Below, in pieces: positions 1 through 11,500 of a stretch of 64,000 nucleotides of DNA. The DNA is from Mariannaea sp. PMI_226 (lineage: Eukaryota; Ascomycota; Sordariomycetes; Hypocreales; Nectriaceae), in assembly GCA_024336345.1 (NCBI GenBank), contig JANFOG010000009.1:868001-932000 (forward strand), read 5' to 3'. The translations under genes were made by a program, and so were the position numbers. Positions within the stretch are counted from its first letter, which is position 1. Every line of letters starts with the position of its first letter. The notes beneath the pieces were generated by a model that was not told the DNA's origin, searched no databases, and worked only from the letters and a program-made list of their open reading frames with translations.

Positions 1-1435
1 TTTGTGATGGCTTTGATATCGCCTTTTTGAATTGGCACCCACGCAATCAGACCAATAAAGCGAGTCTTTCGCCCGCTCCAAGCCAGACGAGGACCGAAAC
101 ACGACAACTATTCGGACTGCTGCTGGAGCAATGTCTGCCTCACACTTCTCAAGTCATTGCCGGAACACCTCTCAACTGGATGCGATCTACCCTCTCTATG
201 GAGGATAGCGACTTTCTCACAAGTGCCATCTCAACTTTGACACTAGGATGGTATGGGAATGCTGATGGGAGACATGAGCTGACCGTACGCGGACGGCATG
301 AATACGTTCGGACTCTTTCATCCCTTCGCAAAGCCCTTCCGAACGCTGGCAAGAGTGCACCTTACGATCTGGAATTGCTAGCAGCTATTGAACTGCTAGC
401 TCATTATGAGATGTACGAATTTGGAGGGAGGAGCTCCCACGGATGGATGGCTCATCTTGCTGGGGCGGAGAATATCCTGCGACTGAACTGTGATGAAACT
501 CAAGTCAGCGAAACATATCTCGACATACTGCTATCTCATCGACTCATATCTGTATGTCAAAGGGTCTTGGATTTGTTTACTACCATGTTGTGTACTAATG
601 ACCGGTGATTAAGGTCGTAAGCGCTCTGTCCTCGCGAAGAAGAATATCCCTTCCAACGATGGCCAAGTCTCGGTCCCCAGCATTGAAGGACAAGTTCCCA
701 GAATTGCTGGATATAGGAGTAAAGATTGCGGAATTTCTCGAGGATATGGATAGTATCTTGGAGATGCCACCATTCCAAGTTCTTCCTGAACACCACTCAC
801 AACTTCCAAGCAGGTGCGTATCTCTGATCAAGGACTTGGCTTCATGGAGAAAGAGTCTGGGGGTTCGTTCCCAGCTTAGTCCACACCTCCCTTCTCCGAG
901 TGCCGAGGATGCTCGGCAACCGTCTGACAGCAAAGCCATAACCTTATACCCAAGCAAATCCCCCCAATTTCTCGGCATTCCGTTTGATGAGCTGCAACTG
1001 GCTAGACTTCTCCATTTGTATAGTTCCATGTTGCTTACCACACACTTGACAATTCTCCGTGTTGAAACCAAGTACTCCGAGTCATCGTTTCAATCGCCAC
1101 TTGGCGATATACTGCCGGAACGAGCAGAAAGAATTTCCGAGGCTGTGGAGCAGGCCGACTTCATCACTGCTTGGGCTGATGTTTGCATTCAGAGTGCATG
1201 GCAAAGTTTTGGACCTGTGATCGGAACCTTTAGTCTCGGTGTCGTGTTGGATTGGTACCGTTTTGAGGAAAGGATAACAGCGATGGCATCGCTTGGGGTT
1301 GGCCAGCAGAGACGTGAGCTCAACGTAATCGAGTGCTCGCGTCTTCTGAAAAGACTACGAGGAGAAGATGCGAAGCCTGCGAAATGCCGAAGTAGTCCAC
1401 TTCAAACGCATCAGCAAGTATATGACTCGCTATAG
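1..1435 (+). CDS. Fungal Zn2Cys6 transcription factor, C-terminal part (5' partial)
   Basis: The reading frame is open at the window edge (codons begin at base 3). It runs to 551, is interrupted by a 62-nt intron (552-613, GTATGT donor, TACTAAT branch, TAAG acceptor, phase 0), and continues 614-1435. About 456 residues are visible. The first residues read CDGFDIAFLNW, which resembles the end of a fungal binuclear zinc cluster followed by its hydrophobic linker, so the DNA-binding domain lies just outside the window. The rest is helical and resembles the fungal-specific regulatory domain of this superfamily, with an LLAAIELLAHYEMYEF helix and a later block around ARLLHLYSSML. The target is unknown. 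Its neighbour downstream on the same strand is a tautomerase gene. The family is inferred from overall pattern, not from a visible zinc cluster. Confidence 0.7.
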
Positions 1436-2552
1436 TATCAGGACACAATATAATGTCAAAAATGATAATACCTATGCAAGATCGCATGAAAGAATTTCGT
1501 ACGTACAAAACCAGCCCCTAAATGTCAATGCATCCAATTGTGGTCTACTTTCATTTGTCCAGTTGGGAATCATCTAGTGAACAACGTGCAGCCATGATAG
1601 TGCATCCCGTACTAGACAACGTCATTGGGAGGTTTCATGCTCAACTTTGGAGTATGGAATAGCTCAGAAAATTCAATACCTGCTTTTCTGGGCATGTCTG
1701 CATACTAATTCAAACGCAATGCTCCGGCATCATGGCAAGTAGTGTGAGATGGAATCTAATCTGGCCGATATCGCTGGTGATGCAGATGCTACGACGGAAT
1801 ATTGCTGATTATTTGTGCGGCTGAGAAACTTCGAGATGGGAGAGATAACCAATCAGTGTACACAGAGAAAGAGAAAATACCCGATTCATCCTTGCTCGTG
1901 GTGTATCAATCTCTTAATTGTGAACTATGGATCAAGAAGAACGGCTATCGTCGCCTCTTCCCTCCGCTATCCGGACATGAGAAAATGCCGAGCAGCTCGT
2001 GGGCTTGTTACCAGACCGAAGGTGATGCGATCTCGCTGTGCGGATTTATTGAAATACCGAGCAGCCAGCGGAACTTACATAATAAAGCCGATTTATTGAC
2101 TGCATGCATGCCTTGACCGGAGTTTCTGAGCACCCCTTGTCGGTGGTGATATGCCATGTTGAGGCTGTGATGGAGCTCCAGAAACGGGAACTCGTAAATT
2201 TCTGATTACTGATCAATGCTCAAGTGAAGTTCTGTACTGCAACGTCCAGCTCCTCTGCCGAGTACTGCGCATATTCGAGCTGAAGAAAGGGTGAGGAAAA
2301 ATGATTACTGATCAATTGAGACGTATTAGACTTCTGAGCCTCAGAAACTATCATATGCATGTCGGCCCTGAGCATAACGTTTTCGGCCAAGTTGACAGCT
2401 GGGTTGAAGAATCTATATAATTAACTTAATATCTCCTTATTTTAATTTGTTAGATTATAACCATCATTATCAGAATAGAACTTTTACTTTCTCTATCTCA
2501 GCCCATTCAGTACTTCATATAAACTTTCCGCCTTGTCAAACCAAAAACAAAA
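1436..2552. other. Intergenic, no gene seen
   Basis: 1.1 kb between the partial regulator and the first tautomerase gene. Two overlapping short open frames (about 1.8-2.1 kb) have no family resemblance and no signal peptide, and I treat them as chance. The last 150 bases are the tautomerase promoter and 5' UTR. Confidence 0.6.
2414..2420 (+). promoter_or_regulatory. TATA-like box for the first tautomerase gene
   Basis: TATATAA lies 133 bases before the ATG at 2553, followed by a pyrimidine-rich leader. Position and orientation fit a core promoter. It is a motif match only. Confidence 0.3.
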
Positions 2553-2990
2553 ATGCCTCTCTGGATCGTGTACCATCCCCCAAACACTTTTGACACCCAC
2601 GAGGCAAAAGAAGCCTTTGCTGGCGACGTCACGAATATATACCTCAGGACCGGATTGCCAGCCTTCTATGTTGTTGTGAAATTCATTTCGGTCGATCCAT
2701 CCAACGTTTTCGTAGGTGGGAAGCTAAAGACCGACAAGCCCTTCATTCGAATCGTCATTGATCATATCGCCTTTCATTCCAATGACGATACAGTTATGAA
2801 TAAACGCACTACCGCCGTTGTGGATGCCGCACTCAAGCCACACGTTGCCGACAAGGGATACGACTGGGAGTACCATATCGATGAGACTCCGCGCGGGCTT
2901 TGGAAGATTAATGGATTTGCTCCTCCACCTTTCAAGAGCGAGGCTGAAAAGCAATGGGTGAAGGATAACAAGCCGTCGGCCTGGGAATGA
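2553..2990 (+). CDS. Tautomerase-superfamily protein (cis-CaaD-like, Pro-1)
   Basis: Single-exon gene of 145 aa. The protein starts MPLWIVYHPPNTF, so removal of Met exposes the N-terminal proline that is the general base of the tautomerase superfamily. The order strand (residues 2-8), helix (15-33, ending in GLPAFYVVV), strand and the RIVIDHIAFH block fits the fungal tautomerase family related to cis-3-chloroacrylic acid dehalogenase and malonate semialdehyde decarboxylase. A YDWEYHIDETPRGLWKING segment carries the Tyr/Glu type of residue used by cis-CaaD-like enzymes. The ATG has an A-rich context. The true substrate cannot be read from sequence; keto-enol isomerisation or hydration of a small unsaturated acid is typical of the family. 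A second Pro-1 protein lies 1.9 kb downstream. Confidence 0.85.
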   Translation: MPLWIVYHPPNTFDTHEAKEAFAGDVTNIYLRTGLPAFYVVVKFISVDPSNVFVGGKLKTDKPFIRIVIDHIAFHSNDDTVMNKRTTAVVDAALKPHVADKGYDWEYHIDETPRGLWKINGFAPPPFKSEAEKQWVKDNKPSAWE

Positions 2991-3545
2991 GGGGATAGAC
3001 TATATGACGTCACAAGAATCATAATAATCGATCAGCTGGGTTTAAGACAGATATGAGAATAACCAGCGGTGAGCTGTCTTTGATTGACTTTGTGGAAATA
3101 AGGAACGCCACCGCTGATCGTGACTTTGACGGGTGGCGGTGAGTGGTAGGCCATCACCGCATCACACACATTCCTTCCCTTGGTTTGACAGTCCTCTCGG
3201 CCAAATTTACGCTTCGTTCACCACGTATTCATCAGTCCAACAATCGGCGATATGTGGATTGTAGGCGATATGATCCCATGTTTGCGGAAACCCGTCCTTG
3301 GGCTTGCCAGTTAAAATCGAAATCCCTGTCGCGTAACTCTGACGCGTCTTGAGACAAAGGCTGGTAGGTTTGTTGTTGGTGATATGATTTTTCTTTTGTC
3401 AATTCTATTTGTTCCGGTGTAACCTCCCGTATGACTTTCGCCAATATAATTGGCAATGTGGCTGCCCATGAGTAAAATAACAACCGGACCTCTCCCCGTC
3501 TCACCGTATCATAATTCCCGTCCTACTTCTGCAACAGGTTTCACG
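2991..3545. other. Intergenic, no gene seen
   Basis: 555 bases between the tautomerase stop and the secreted-protein start. The in-frame extension upstream of 3546 lacks a family match. I see nothing else. Confidence 0.6.
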
Positions 3546-4262
3546 ATGAAGCTCTATTTGATCTTTTTCTTTAATCTATTTTCTTCCTGCGTACTTGGAA
3601 AGACGGTAAAAGTTGATTTACAGTGGTCAATATGCGAGCCGGATCCTCAAGCAGTCCTACAAAAGCTTAGCGAGGATAGTACTCGTGAGCCGCACAAGCA
3701 AACGCCTGTCACATACTACGACACAGATCCTCCCTCGTATGCATGGCATGGATTAATGTTTCGGACGAAGACTAGGCGAGACCAAGAGCTTTCTGCCATC
3801 AAAGCTCACTTCGTCCCTGGCTACGCGGATCATACCGCGCGGCCTGACTTTGTCAATGAAAAGGCCGCTCTGTTGACAGAGTCACGATTGAATCGAATTG
3901 TACCCAAGACAGCCCCGACATTTCTCTGTGTGTGGGACCGATACGGTGATGACACGGAATTCACTTGTCAGATACAGTCCATTCTCGCTGATAGGGAGAA
4001 ACTTTGGACGGATGAGCAAATCAGCTTTGCCGAAACTTTCCAACCAGTCAATTGGGAGAATCTCATCGCATTTGGGCCGAACCACAATCCGAAATGGCGA
4101 GTGCAAATTGGTGATTATCCAGGCGTATTTGATGACGTGCAAGCGAAGGGCCTGCACTTGATGGAGCTTGAAGTAAAGGTGCCTAAATACCAGGGCTCCG
4201 AGGCCTATCACGAGATAACCAGCTACTTGAACCATCGCGGTATCGCCTTGTGCTCCAAATAG
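3546..4262 (+). CDS. Secreted protein with a possible CYTH-like fold
   Basis: 238 aa from the ATG at 3546. I chose this start over the longer open frame because it begins a clear signal peptide (MKLYLIFFFNLFSSCVLG, cleavage predicted near residue 18-20). The mature part has few cysteines. VTYYDTDPPSYAWHGLMFRT (about residues 58-77) resembles the YYDT...GxxLRxR core of CYTH/triphosphate-tunnel enzymes. Later WRVQIGD and LHLMELEVKVP segments resemble later strands of that barrel. The classical N-terminal ExExK motif is not obvious (VKVDLQWSI stands in that place), so catalysis is doubtful. Secretion is well supported; the CYTH assignment is inference. It sits between two Pro-1 tautomerase-like genes on the same strand. 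Confidence 0.65.
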   Translation: MKLYLIFFFNLFSSCVLGKTVKVDLQWSICEPDPQAVLQKLSEDSTREPHKQTPVTYYDTDPPSYAWHGLMFRTKTRRDQELSAIKAHFVPGYADHTARPDFVNEKAALLTESRLNRIVPKTAPTFLCVWDRYGDDTEFTCQIQSILADREKLWTDEQISFAETFQPVNWENLIAFGPNHNPKWRVQIGDYPGVFDDVQAKGLHLMELEVKVPKYQGSEAYHEITSYLNHRGIALCSK

Positions 4263-4896
4263 CAGCCTAGAACTCTCAGGTTGTTTGAAAAAATGGGCTA
4301 CAATGAGAAAGGTGGCAACTGGACGAAACAAGAAGAACCCAGTGATCGGGTTGGTGACCTTTGAACCTTGAGTGACATATCGAAACCCTTTGCCGAACCC
4401 CTTGTGGACTTCAGAAAATGAATCAGAATCAAGATTGTAGGAAGCATATAAAAAATGCTTTTGACTATAATCATACATGTTGGAGATTTGTTGTATGAAA
4501 TATCATGAAAGGATAGCAACGAATATTCGACTCGATCTAGATTGATATTTACTCGAAAACGCTACGAGTATTCTACGTTGGCAGCGTTCAATGAATTACT
4601 TACTCTCAGTTTGATGATGATGATATTGGGCTCGTTATGGAGGTGTCCGATTACTCAGCTTGATTCTTTTCTGAATTACATAAGAAGCTTCTGGCGCATT
4701 TGCTATGCATTCATCGTTAGCCGCAGGCCTCGGCTGTTTTTCAATTTCCCCCTCAACAAGTTGTTACTTTAGCGTGCGCTATTGTATCTCTTCTCACTTC
4801 ACCTGTGGCATTCATATATTCTAGTGCCTCAATTTTCGGCAGATTACCTCTGAGAATCTACATAACCCTAAGGCTTAGGCACTGCAAGTTTTCGTG
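4263..4896. other. Intergenic, no gene seen
   Basis: 634 bases between the secreted protein and the second tautomerase-like gene. Short open frames only. Confidence 0.6.
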
Positions 4897-5430
4897 ATGC
4901 CTCTTTATGACATCGAGCACGTTATCCCTCTGACGGACAGTCAGCAGGAGAATTTGGCCATGGCATTCACTTCAATACATTGCAAGCGCTTTCAAACGCC
5001 GTCATTTTTCATCAATGTGCGTTTCACAGATGTTTCCTCGCAGAAAGTGTACCGAGGCGGCTTTCTCCGGCAATACAACCGGGCCATACTTCGAACCAGA
5101 ACGAGTGAAAATCGTTCCACAGAGCTGTATGGCCAACATTGCAAGGACCTGATTCAGGCGTGGAACGATATCATCGTGCCCGGAGAGCCAGTTGGTGACC
5201 AGGCACCAGATGAAACGCGGACGCTCCGTACAGTCTGGGTGATGGGCGCCCTGACAACAGCGGTGGAAATGGGCATTCAGAGGCCGGCGGCAGGGAAAGA
5301 AATCGAATGGCTGAGAGAGAATAGGGCCGAGTTTGAGAGATTGGCTGATAATGGCGATGAGGAAATGCAGTATCTGATGATGGAGTTGAATACCCGAGAG
5401 GATTTCCGTGCCGTCGGCCTGACAGAATAA
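4897..5430 (+). CDS. Tautomerase-like protein (Pro-1), second type
   Basis: Single exon, 177 aa. The frame is open slightly upstream, but the ATG at 4897 is chosen because it places Pro immediately after Met (MPLYDIEHVIPL). That is the hallmark of the tautomerase superfamily and is followed by a helix (TDSQQENLAMAFTSIHCKR) and a strand (SFFINVRFTDV), matching the beta-alpha-beta unit. An Arg-rich stretch (NRAILRTRTSENR) and a second helix (LIQAWNDIIV) follow. The last 70 residues are polar, rich in Glu and probably an appended helical region. It is only distantly similar to the tautomerase at 2553, so the two are not a recent tandem duplicate. Substrate unknown. Confidence 0.7.
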   Translation: MPLYDIEHVIPLTDSQQENLAMAFTSIHCKRFQTPSFFINVRFTDVSSQKVYRGGFLRQYNRAILRTRTSENRSTELYGQHCKDLIQAWNDIIVPGEPVGDQAPDETRTLRTVWVMGALTTAVEMGIQRPAAGKEIEWLRENRAEFERLADNGDEEMQYLMMELNTREDFRAVGLTE

Positions 5431-6366
5431 CAAAAGCTTGCGGCTCCTTAAGTTATAGTGCAATACATTCACCGTCTTGAATGTTTCCTTATTGATAACT
5501 GCTATATGCCTAGGCGTTGGAGGGCATTCGCGCTAGAGTCATACTGTCAGTGTCTTAGTGTTGAAAGTATCCATCTAACTGATGGCGCCCGCTTGAAAAA
5601 GATGATATTTGTGGCATAGGTCAAAACTTGAGGGCATGTGCCGTATTCAAAAACTGAAACATTATATTTCATCGATACTTTCCAGTGCATAGATTTCCTA
5701 TAGCGTCTGGCTTGCGAATGACTCGAGTCCCAGTCTTGGTGAGAACCGGGACGTAAGTACGTAATACATTGTAGATAATACTAGTACAGTTATAAACTGG
5801 ATAGTCATACCAGTTTCGTCTTCGTCTTGGGACGACTCGATGCAACCATGTATTCAGCCTATAAATTCGCAAGTGTACTGCAAAAGAAATGAAGTAATAC
5901 TTAGGTAATCGGCAAATATCCCCAGATAAGCCATGATCTTGGTTTCGATAATCCGGGGCTTCTCTTACGTAAAATCACTCTCGTGAACTCCAGTTGGTAT
6001 CCATTATGTCGGCATCGGATCAGCATTGATTTTGAGGGGTATTCGCCACCTAGTTACGTAAAGCTCCCATGCTTCTTCTCCATGCGTGATGCTCAAGGGG
6101 TTAAAGCTAAAATTTACAGTGTTTTTAGAAGAATGGAGACGCGGGGTATGCATGGGGTCAAGGGATTTTCAGAGATCACAGATACGTGTATGTTAGAATC
6201 GGATGAGGTCAAGAGATGATGTGCAGAAAAGCAAAGTGGTATTGAATATAGCTAAAAGCAGGCCCTCGTTGGACCTTTAGAAAAGGTTATATATGTACAT
6301 GTGTGTATAGATATTATCAGGTTTTTGTTTTGATAATGCTACATATGCGTATGAGGTGCACCAGGA
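5431..6366. other. Intergenic, no gene seen
   Basis: 936 bases between the 3' ends of two convergent genes. Open frames here (for example 5983-6219) have no recognisable features. Confidence 0.6.
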
Positions 6367-8358
6367 CTAGAAAGCGGCCTTGAGAACACGCTTCCAAGCC
6401 GGGGCGGCAGCCAACTCCTCCCGATAGGCCTGGATGGCCTCCCAATCATGCTCACGACGACCAGTGTCAAGATCAACGTCCTTGATCTTGACCCACTGGT
6501 CTCTCTTCCAAATCCATCCACCAATGTAGAAAACAATGACAACAGGGCCAGCGAGGTAAGACTCAAAGAAGCCTTCGGCGGTACCCAGCGAACCGTCAGT
6601 GTTGGTAATGGCGGTATAGAACTGAGCGATCAGGACAATAATATTGAGGATCAGACCAACCCAGGATCCATAGACGCCAAACATGGCCTGGAAGGGAATC
6701 TCATCCAGGGTGTGACCGTGGTACTTCCAGGCAGATCGGAAGCGGATATGGCACAAGCAGATGGAGCCCCAGGTAAAGAGGGCAGCCAAACCGGAGAGGG
6801 ACAGAAGCCAGGTGAAGACCGTGTTACCCTTGCCATTAACGCTGAGGAAACCCAGGAAACCGATTGCAATGCATGAAAAGACAGCGGGCAGGGGGCGGCC
6901 GGACTTGTCAATATAAGCGAAGAACTTGGGAGCATATCCCTGCTGAGCCAAGGCAACAAGGGTACGGCTTCCACCGTACACAGAAGAAACACCAATAGAC
7001 AGCACAGAAACGAGGATGATGACGTTCATGAAGGAGTCGTATCCCTTAAGGCCGGCATTGGCAATAGCAATGACGAAGGGCGAGGCGCTGGGATCATCGT
7101 TTCCGGCATTCAAGAGACGAGGGTCAGTGGAGTCGACCAAGAAACCGACAAGGAGGAGTCCAACAACGTAGAAGAGGGTGATTCGCCAGAAAACCTGCTT
7201 GATGGCACCGGGAAGCGACTTGGAAGGGTTCTCGGATTCGGCAGCAGCCAAACCGACGAGTTCGGTACCGGAGAAAGAGAAGGCAGCGGTGACGAAGACA
7301 CCACAGAAGCCACGGAAACCGTTCTGGAAAGCGCCAGGGTCATGCCAAAGACGAGTTCCCCAGTAGTGGTCATACATGCCATCTGAAGGGCCACCACCGC
7401 AGACAAGAACAATAGCGACGATCATGAAAATGACAGTAGCCGAAAGCTTGAGCAGAGAAGCCCAGAACTCTTCTTCCGCATATCCAAGGGTTCCAAAGAC
7501 GTTGATAATAATAATGGCAGCAAGGAAAACCTAAGAGATCGGATATTAGTTTCAAGCTTGGGGGTGGAGGGAACAACCTGGGGAATGACTTACGCCGACC
7601 CAGATAGCGACACTGGTGTCAGGCGCCCAATACTGGATAACAGTGCCGCAGACTGTCAATTCAAGAGGCAAGACGAAAACCCACTGCATGACGTAGTTCC
7701 AACCCATGGCGAAACCCCACGAAGGATCGATGAAACGGTTGGAAAGCCTGATAAATAACCCAAGTCAGGGATCATGAACGTGTCGACGGGACAGGATATG
7801 AGCATAGAGAGGGGCTGGCTTACGTGTAGAAACCACCTGAGACAGGGTACATGACAGCAAGCTCACCAAGAGCGTAGACGACGTTGAACATCATGACACC
7901 CATGATGAGGAAACCAATAAGGACGGAAGCGGGACCACCAGTCTGAAGGGCAGCACCACTACCGACGAAGAAACCAGCACCGATACTATCGTTCACAAGA
8001 GCTGTTAGCTAAACATTCATTCCTACGGCCACGCCACTGCCAGTGTTACACAATCGTATACACCGGCAACAAACATATATCGTGTGGCGGTCGACACTCA
8101 GTAGAATGTAAGTGAGACTAACCTTCCACCAATGGCAATCATGTTAAGATGGCGAGGCTTCATGGTACGCTCCAGCTCAACGGTGCCGGAGCCATAGTCC
8201 TCATGGGGGGTGAAGGAGTTGAAGTTGAGGCCATTGCGAGTGGCCCAGGACTTGTTTGGTCTGGGTGTTGTCGACTCGTAGGTTCCGACTTTCTCATTGC
8301 TGCCGTTCGAGCTGAGGTTTGCCGCAGTGGGCTCGGGCTTGGTGACAATATCCTCCAT
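6367..8358 (-). CDS. Amino-acid permease, AAT/GAP-type (APC superfamily)
   Basis: Four exons on the minus strand: 8358-8123, 7985-7824, 7747-7594, 7530-6367, giving 571 aa, the usual length of fungal general amino-acid permeases. The cytosolic N-terminus (about 75 aa) ends in MKPRHLNMIAIGG. The TM1 signature follows across intron 1: IGAGFFVGSGAALQTGGPAS. Later blocks typical of the family are GELAVMYPVSGGFY, RFIDPSWGFAMGWNYVMQW and SFSGTELVGLAAAESENP (TM6 region). About 12 membrane segments can be traced, and the C-terminal tail is WEAIQAYREELAAAPAWKR. The function is proton-coupled uptake of amino acids at the plasma membrane. Substrate range is not readable. The start at 8358 gives MEDIVTKPEP; an upstream in-frame codon is not ATG. 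Confidence 0.93.
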
Positions 8359-8462
8359 TGTGATCAAAGGGGGGGGGCCAGAAGGAATGGGCAGAGGTTC
8401 AATTCACTGAACTAGGAGAAAGAGTCCGAATCTCGCAGATGCGGGAGCGGGCAGATCACAGA

Positions 8463-8468
8463 TATATA
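8463..8468 (-). promoter_or_regulatory. TATA-like box for the permease gene
   Basis: TATATA on the minus strand about 105 bases upstream of the permease ATG (8358). Motif and spacing only. Confidence 0.25.
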
Positions 8469-8528
8469 ACTACATCGCCCTACCAAGCTACCTCCTCACC
8501 TACCTTACCTATCTGTCTAAGTTAACCC

Positions 8529-8562
8529 ACCCATCCCATCCCATCCCATCCCATCCCATCCA
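8529..8562 (+). repeat. CCATC pentanucleotide microsatellite
   Basis: About six tandem CCATC units, ending at a CCATGG. It lies about 170 bases upstream of the permease start codon, so unit-number variation could alter promoter spacing. Confidence 0.85.
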
Positions 8563-11500
8563 TGGATGTGCTTCCCGGTCGGCGTCTCCGCCATATGAGG
8601 GAGGAGGCGAAACAACGATAGCACCCCTAATCTAGCATGAGTCAAAGCGGAAAGTGATTTACAACGGGGAAGCACAAAGACGTAATGCTTATTACTGAGA
8701 CTATCACAAAAAAAGCTGGGGCCGCTTCGAGAAGTCTTCGACGGATAACCCGGCAAATTCTTGCCAGGAAAAAAGTGGCACTCCAGCCCAACGGCAGACT
8801 GCTGATTGGACTTGGTCCGGCACGGTAATAAAGATATTACCTGGGGTACGCGCATACTTAGCTACAAAGGACCAATAAATAACTACTTTGGTACTTCGTA
8901 ACATATCCGCAATTATATCAAGGTCCACTGAAGGCGACTTTTGCGGAGCAGAACCAACGAGACTCGTGTCTCTCTCTCCCCCCCCCCCCCTCCTCCTTCG
9001 AAGGCCAAAAGATAAGAGAGGCGTTGGTTCAGCAAGCGTTACACTATTCAGCATACTGTTACGACACAGAGGGGGGGGGCCAAAAAGTGAAACCTGAAAA
9101 AAATAAACACATGTGCGTATCACAGGAGGAGTGGCTTTGATGACACGGACTTGAAGATCATCGCCACTTGACGGAACATCTCAGGGATCGGGGAAATTGG
9201 GTTGGGAAAACACACGCATCCGCACACACATACGAATGTATGTCTGTAACCTAATCTCCAGTATCCTATCTACAGCAGTCTCCATGTCTGCAACAGTTAC
9301 GTAGGTGGACTGCCTAAGTGCAACTGTATTGCTCCGGGGTGGCCACATCCAACAGGTGATGATTAGTTGTTAGTGACGGAGGAAAAAGGGTTCCTTGATT
9401 GACTATAAAATCGACCTCCCTAAATAAGCTAAGGGCCAAGGATATCAAGCTCCACGAAAAGCAAAATAGCTTAAATGAAACCCATCAGGTTTAACAGGCG
9501 CGTGGACGAGTGGCCTATCGGGAGGCGATGATTCAAGCGTCTGGTTGCAGGGGTTTTTTTGTCCACCGAAAACCAACCCACCTGCTGGGTGACGTCCACA
9601 ATTTCAGCCCCATGATAACGTCGATCTGCCCCGTAAAGGATACTTGTAGGACATGAACGGGCATCGTACATTCATAGTCAATCACTGGCGACCCGTGTTG
9701 CAGGCCAAGGTGAGTTTATCGCAACGTGCGACAATGTCAGCGAGACCTGGGCTCTCACCGACGACAGGAGGCTGTACGATAGTAAGACACACTGACAATG
9801 GGAGGTGTATCAAAGGGGAAGGAGGAGGCTACGTGCCGTGTAGCCGACTGTTCATGCTGCATCGGAGAATTCCCTTCGGCAAGGCCCTGTCAAGCGCAGG
9901 TCACGGCGTCGTCGTGGTCGCGCTTGAGTTACTGTACGTGGTAAAAGCAAACGCCCGCCCCCTTGTTGACAGATGGAATACCTTCGGGTCAAAGAAGACA
10001 CTTGAGATCACTCCTCCTCTCGTACTTGTCAACACAGAGACGAGGCGACTTAGATCATGCCATCCAAGCTTTGCCAATTGTTCTCCCCTTTTGCCCCCCC
10101 CCCTTCCCTCACTACCATACAAACCCGGTTTCTGTTCCCTCTTAGTATGCTTCTTTGCAAGTAAGCGAGTAAAGTTCTGTCGCCGGAAGGACTTTTTTTG
10201 ACATTCCCTGGCCTAAAACTACGCCACTTACTCAAGAAAACGGTAGGTCGCCGATCGCCGACGGACTCTTTTTGTTTTTGCTTGTTTTGCCTGTTTCTTC
10301 CCCGCTTCCAAAGCTTCGCCTGCAAATGCCCTTTTTTTCAAGCCACGCTCCTCCATAGCACGTAGCGCTGCATATGCAGACAGACCAGCATCCTGTTCCT
10401 GCACACACTTCCAATCAGGAACGAACTAATGGAAATTCCAAGATGCCGATCGTACCAGCTGACGCACCAAATGATCGGTCCGTCCGGACGCCGCTCTGCC
10501 GCACCTACTACTTGTAGGAATGCTGTCGGGTCGGGCCCAATGCCGTTCCTCATGCACCTTGAGCTTGGCGGTCTATACGCTCGCTCAACTGGAGATATCC
10601 TGGAGATTATAACCTGGTTACAACGTGGCTCCTCTCTTCAAAAGGACCCTCCCTCTTCCGATAACACTCGCGTCTGTTACGAGATTGGATTGGTGCCGTC
10701 CCCAAAGTGCTATCTGTGGTATCCACGGGGGAACCCCCAGTTGGTGGGGATCGGCAAGGATCAAACTGGGATGCGATGCTTTGGTCTGTAGTAGAAGGGT
10801 TCTGCCCGGGTTTTTTGTCCAGGTCTGTGATGAAGCAAGCATTTGAGGCCCACATGGTGTGTGGACAGGTTCGGAAAAGAGACCGCACATCGTGCTCTCA
10901 AGTCTTTCCGCCCCTCCCCCCTTGCTCTCTTGTCCCCTTCCTTTCAAATAGTTCCATGGCTCACAAGGATCCTGCTACAACCAACACGGACACAAGAAAC
11001 ACTGGGATGGAACCTCTTTGTCAGATACCACCCAAAAGAATGCTGTGCATGTGAAGCCTCCGTAAGGCAGACAATCACGAGACGGAAGCACCCAGGCCAC
11101 GGAGATAAAACGGCCGTAACATCCGAGATTCACCATCTCTGCAATTTGCGCCTCACTGAGGCACTCGTGTCAATGGCGCAGGAGTAAATCAGGCCAAGAC
11201 TTCTCGCCAAGTCTGCCGCTATTCTACTAACACATAGTAGGTAGACCAGCTTGGTTTGCAAGCAAACAAAATAAACAAATACGAAAAGAACCACCGAAAT
11301 GAATATGGAACGAGACTGAGTAGCGGGTGTCCGTTCCGCTACACGGGAAATAGTACAGCACCAAGTCGCGAATAGTAAAATGAATTGCTCCGTACTCGGG
11401 ACTATTTTCGGGTACCAGATCGGATTCCAAGAGCCATGAGGCATATATATAAGCTATAGCTAGTAATTATCCAAGGTGGAAACTCGGGGTTCAATGCTCT

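Noticed and set aside
9653..10201. 182-codon plus-strand open frame
   Set aside because: Composition is low-complexity with poly-Pro/Ser from C runs, there is no family motif, and overlapping frames are equally open. Not convincing as coding.
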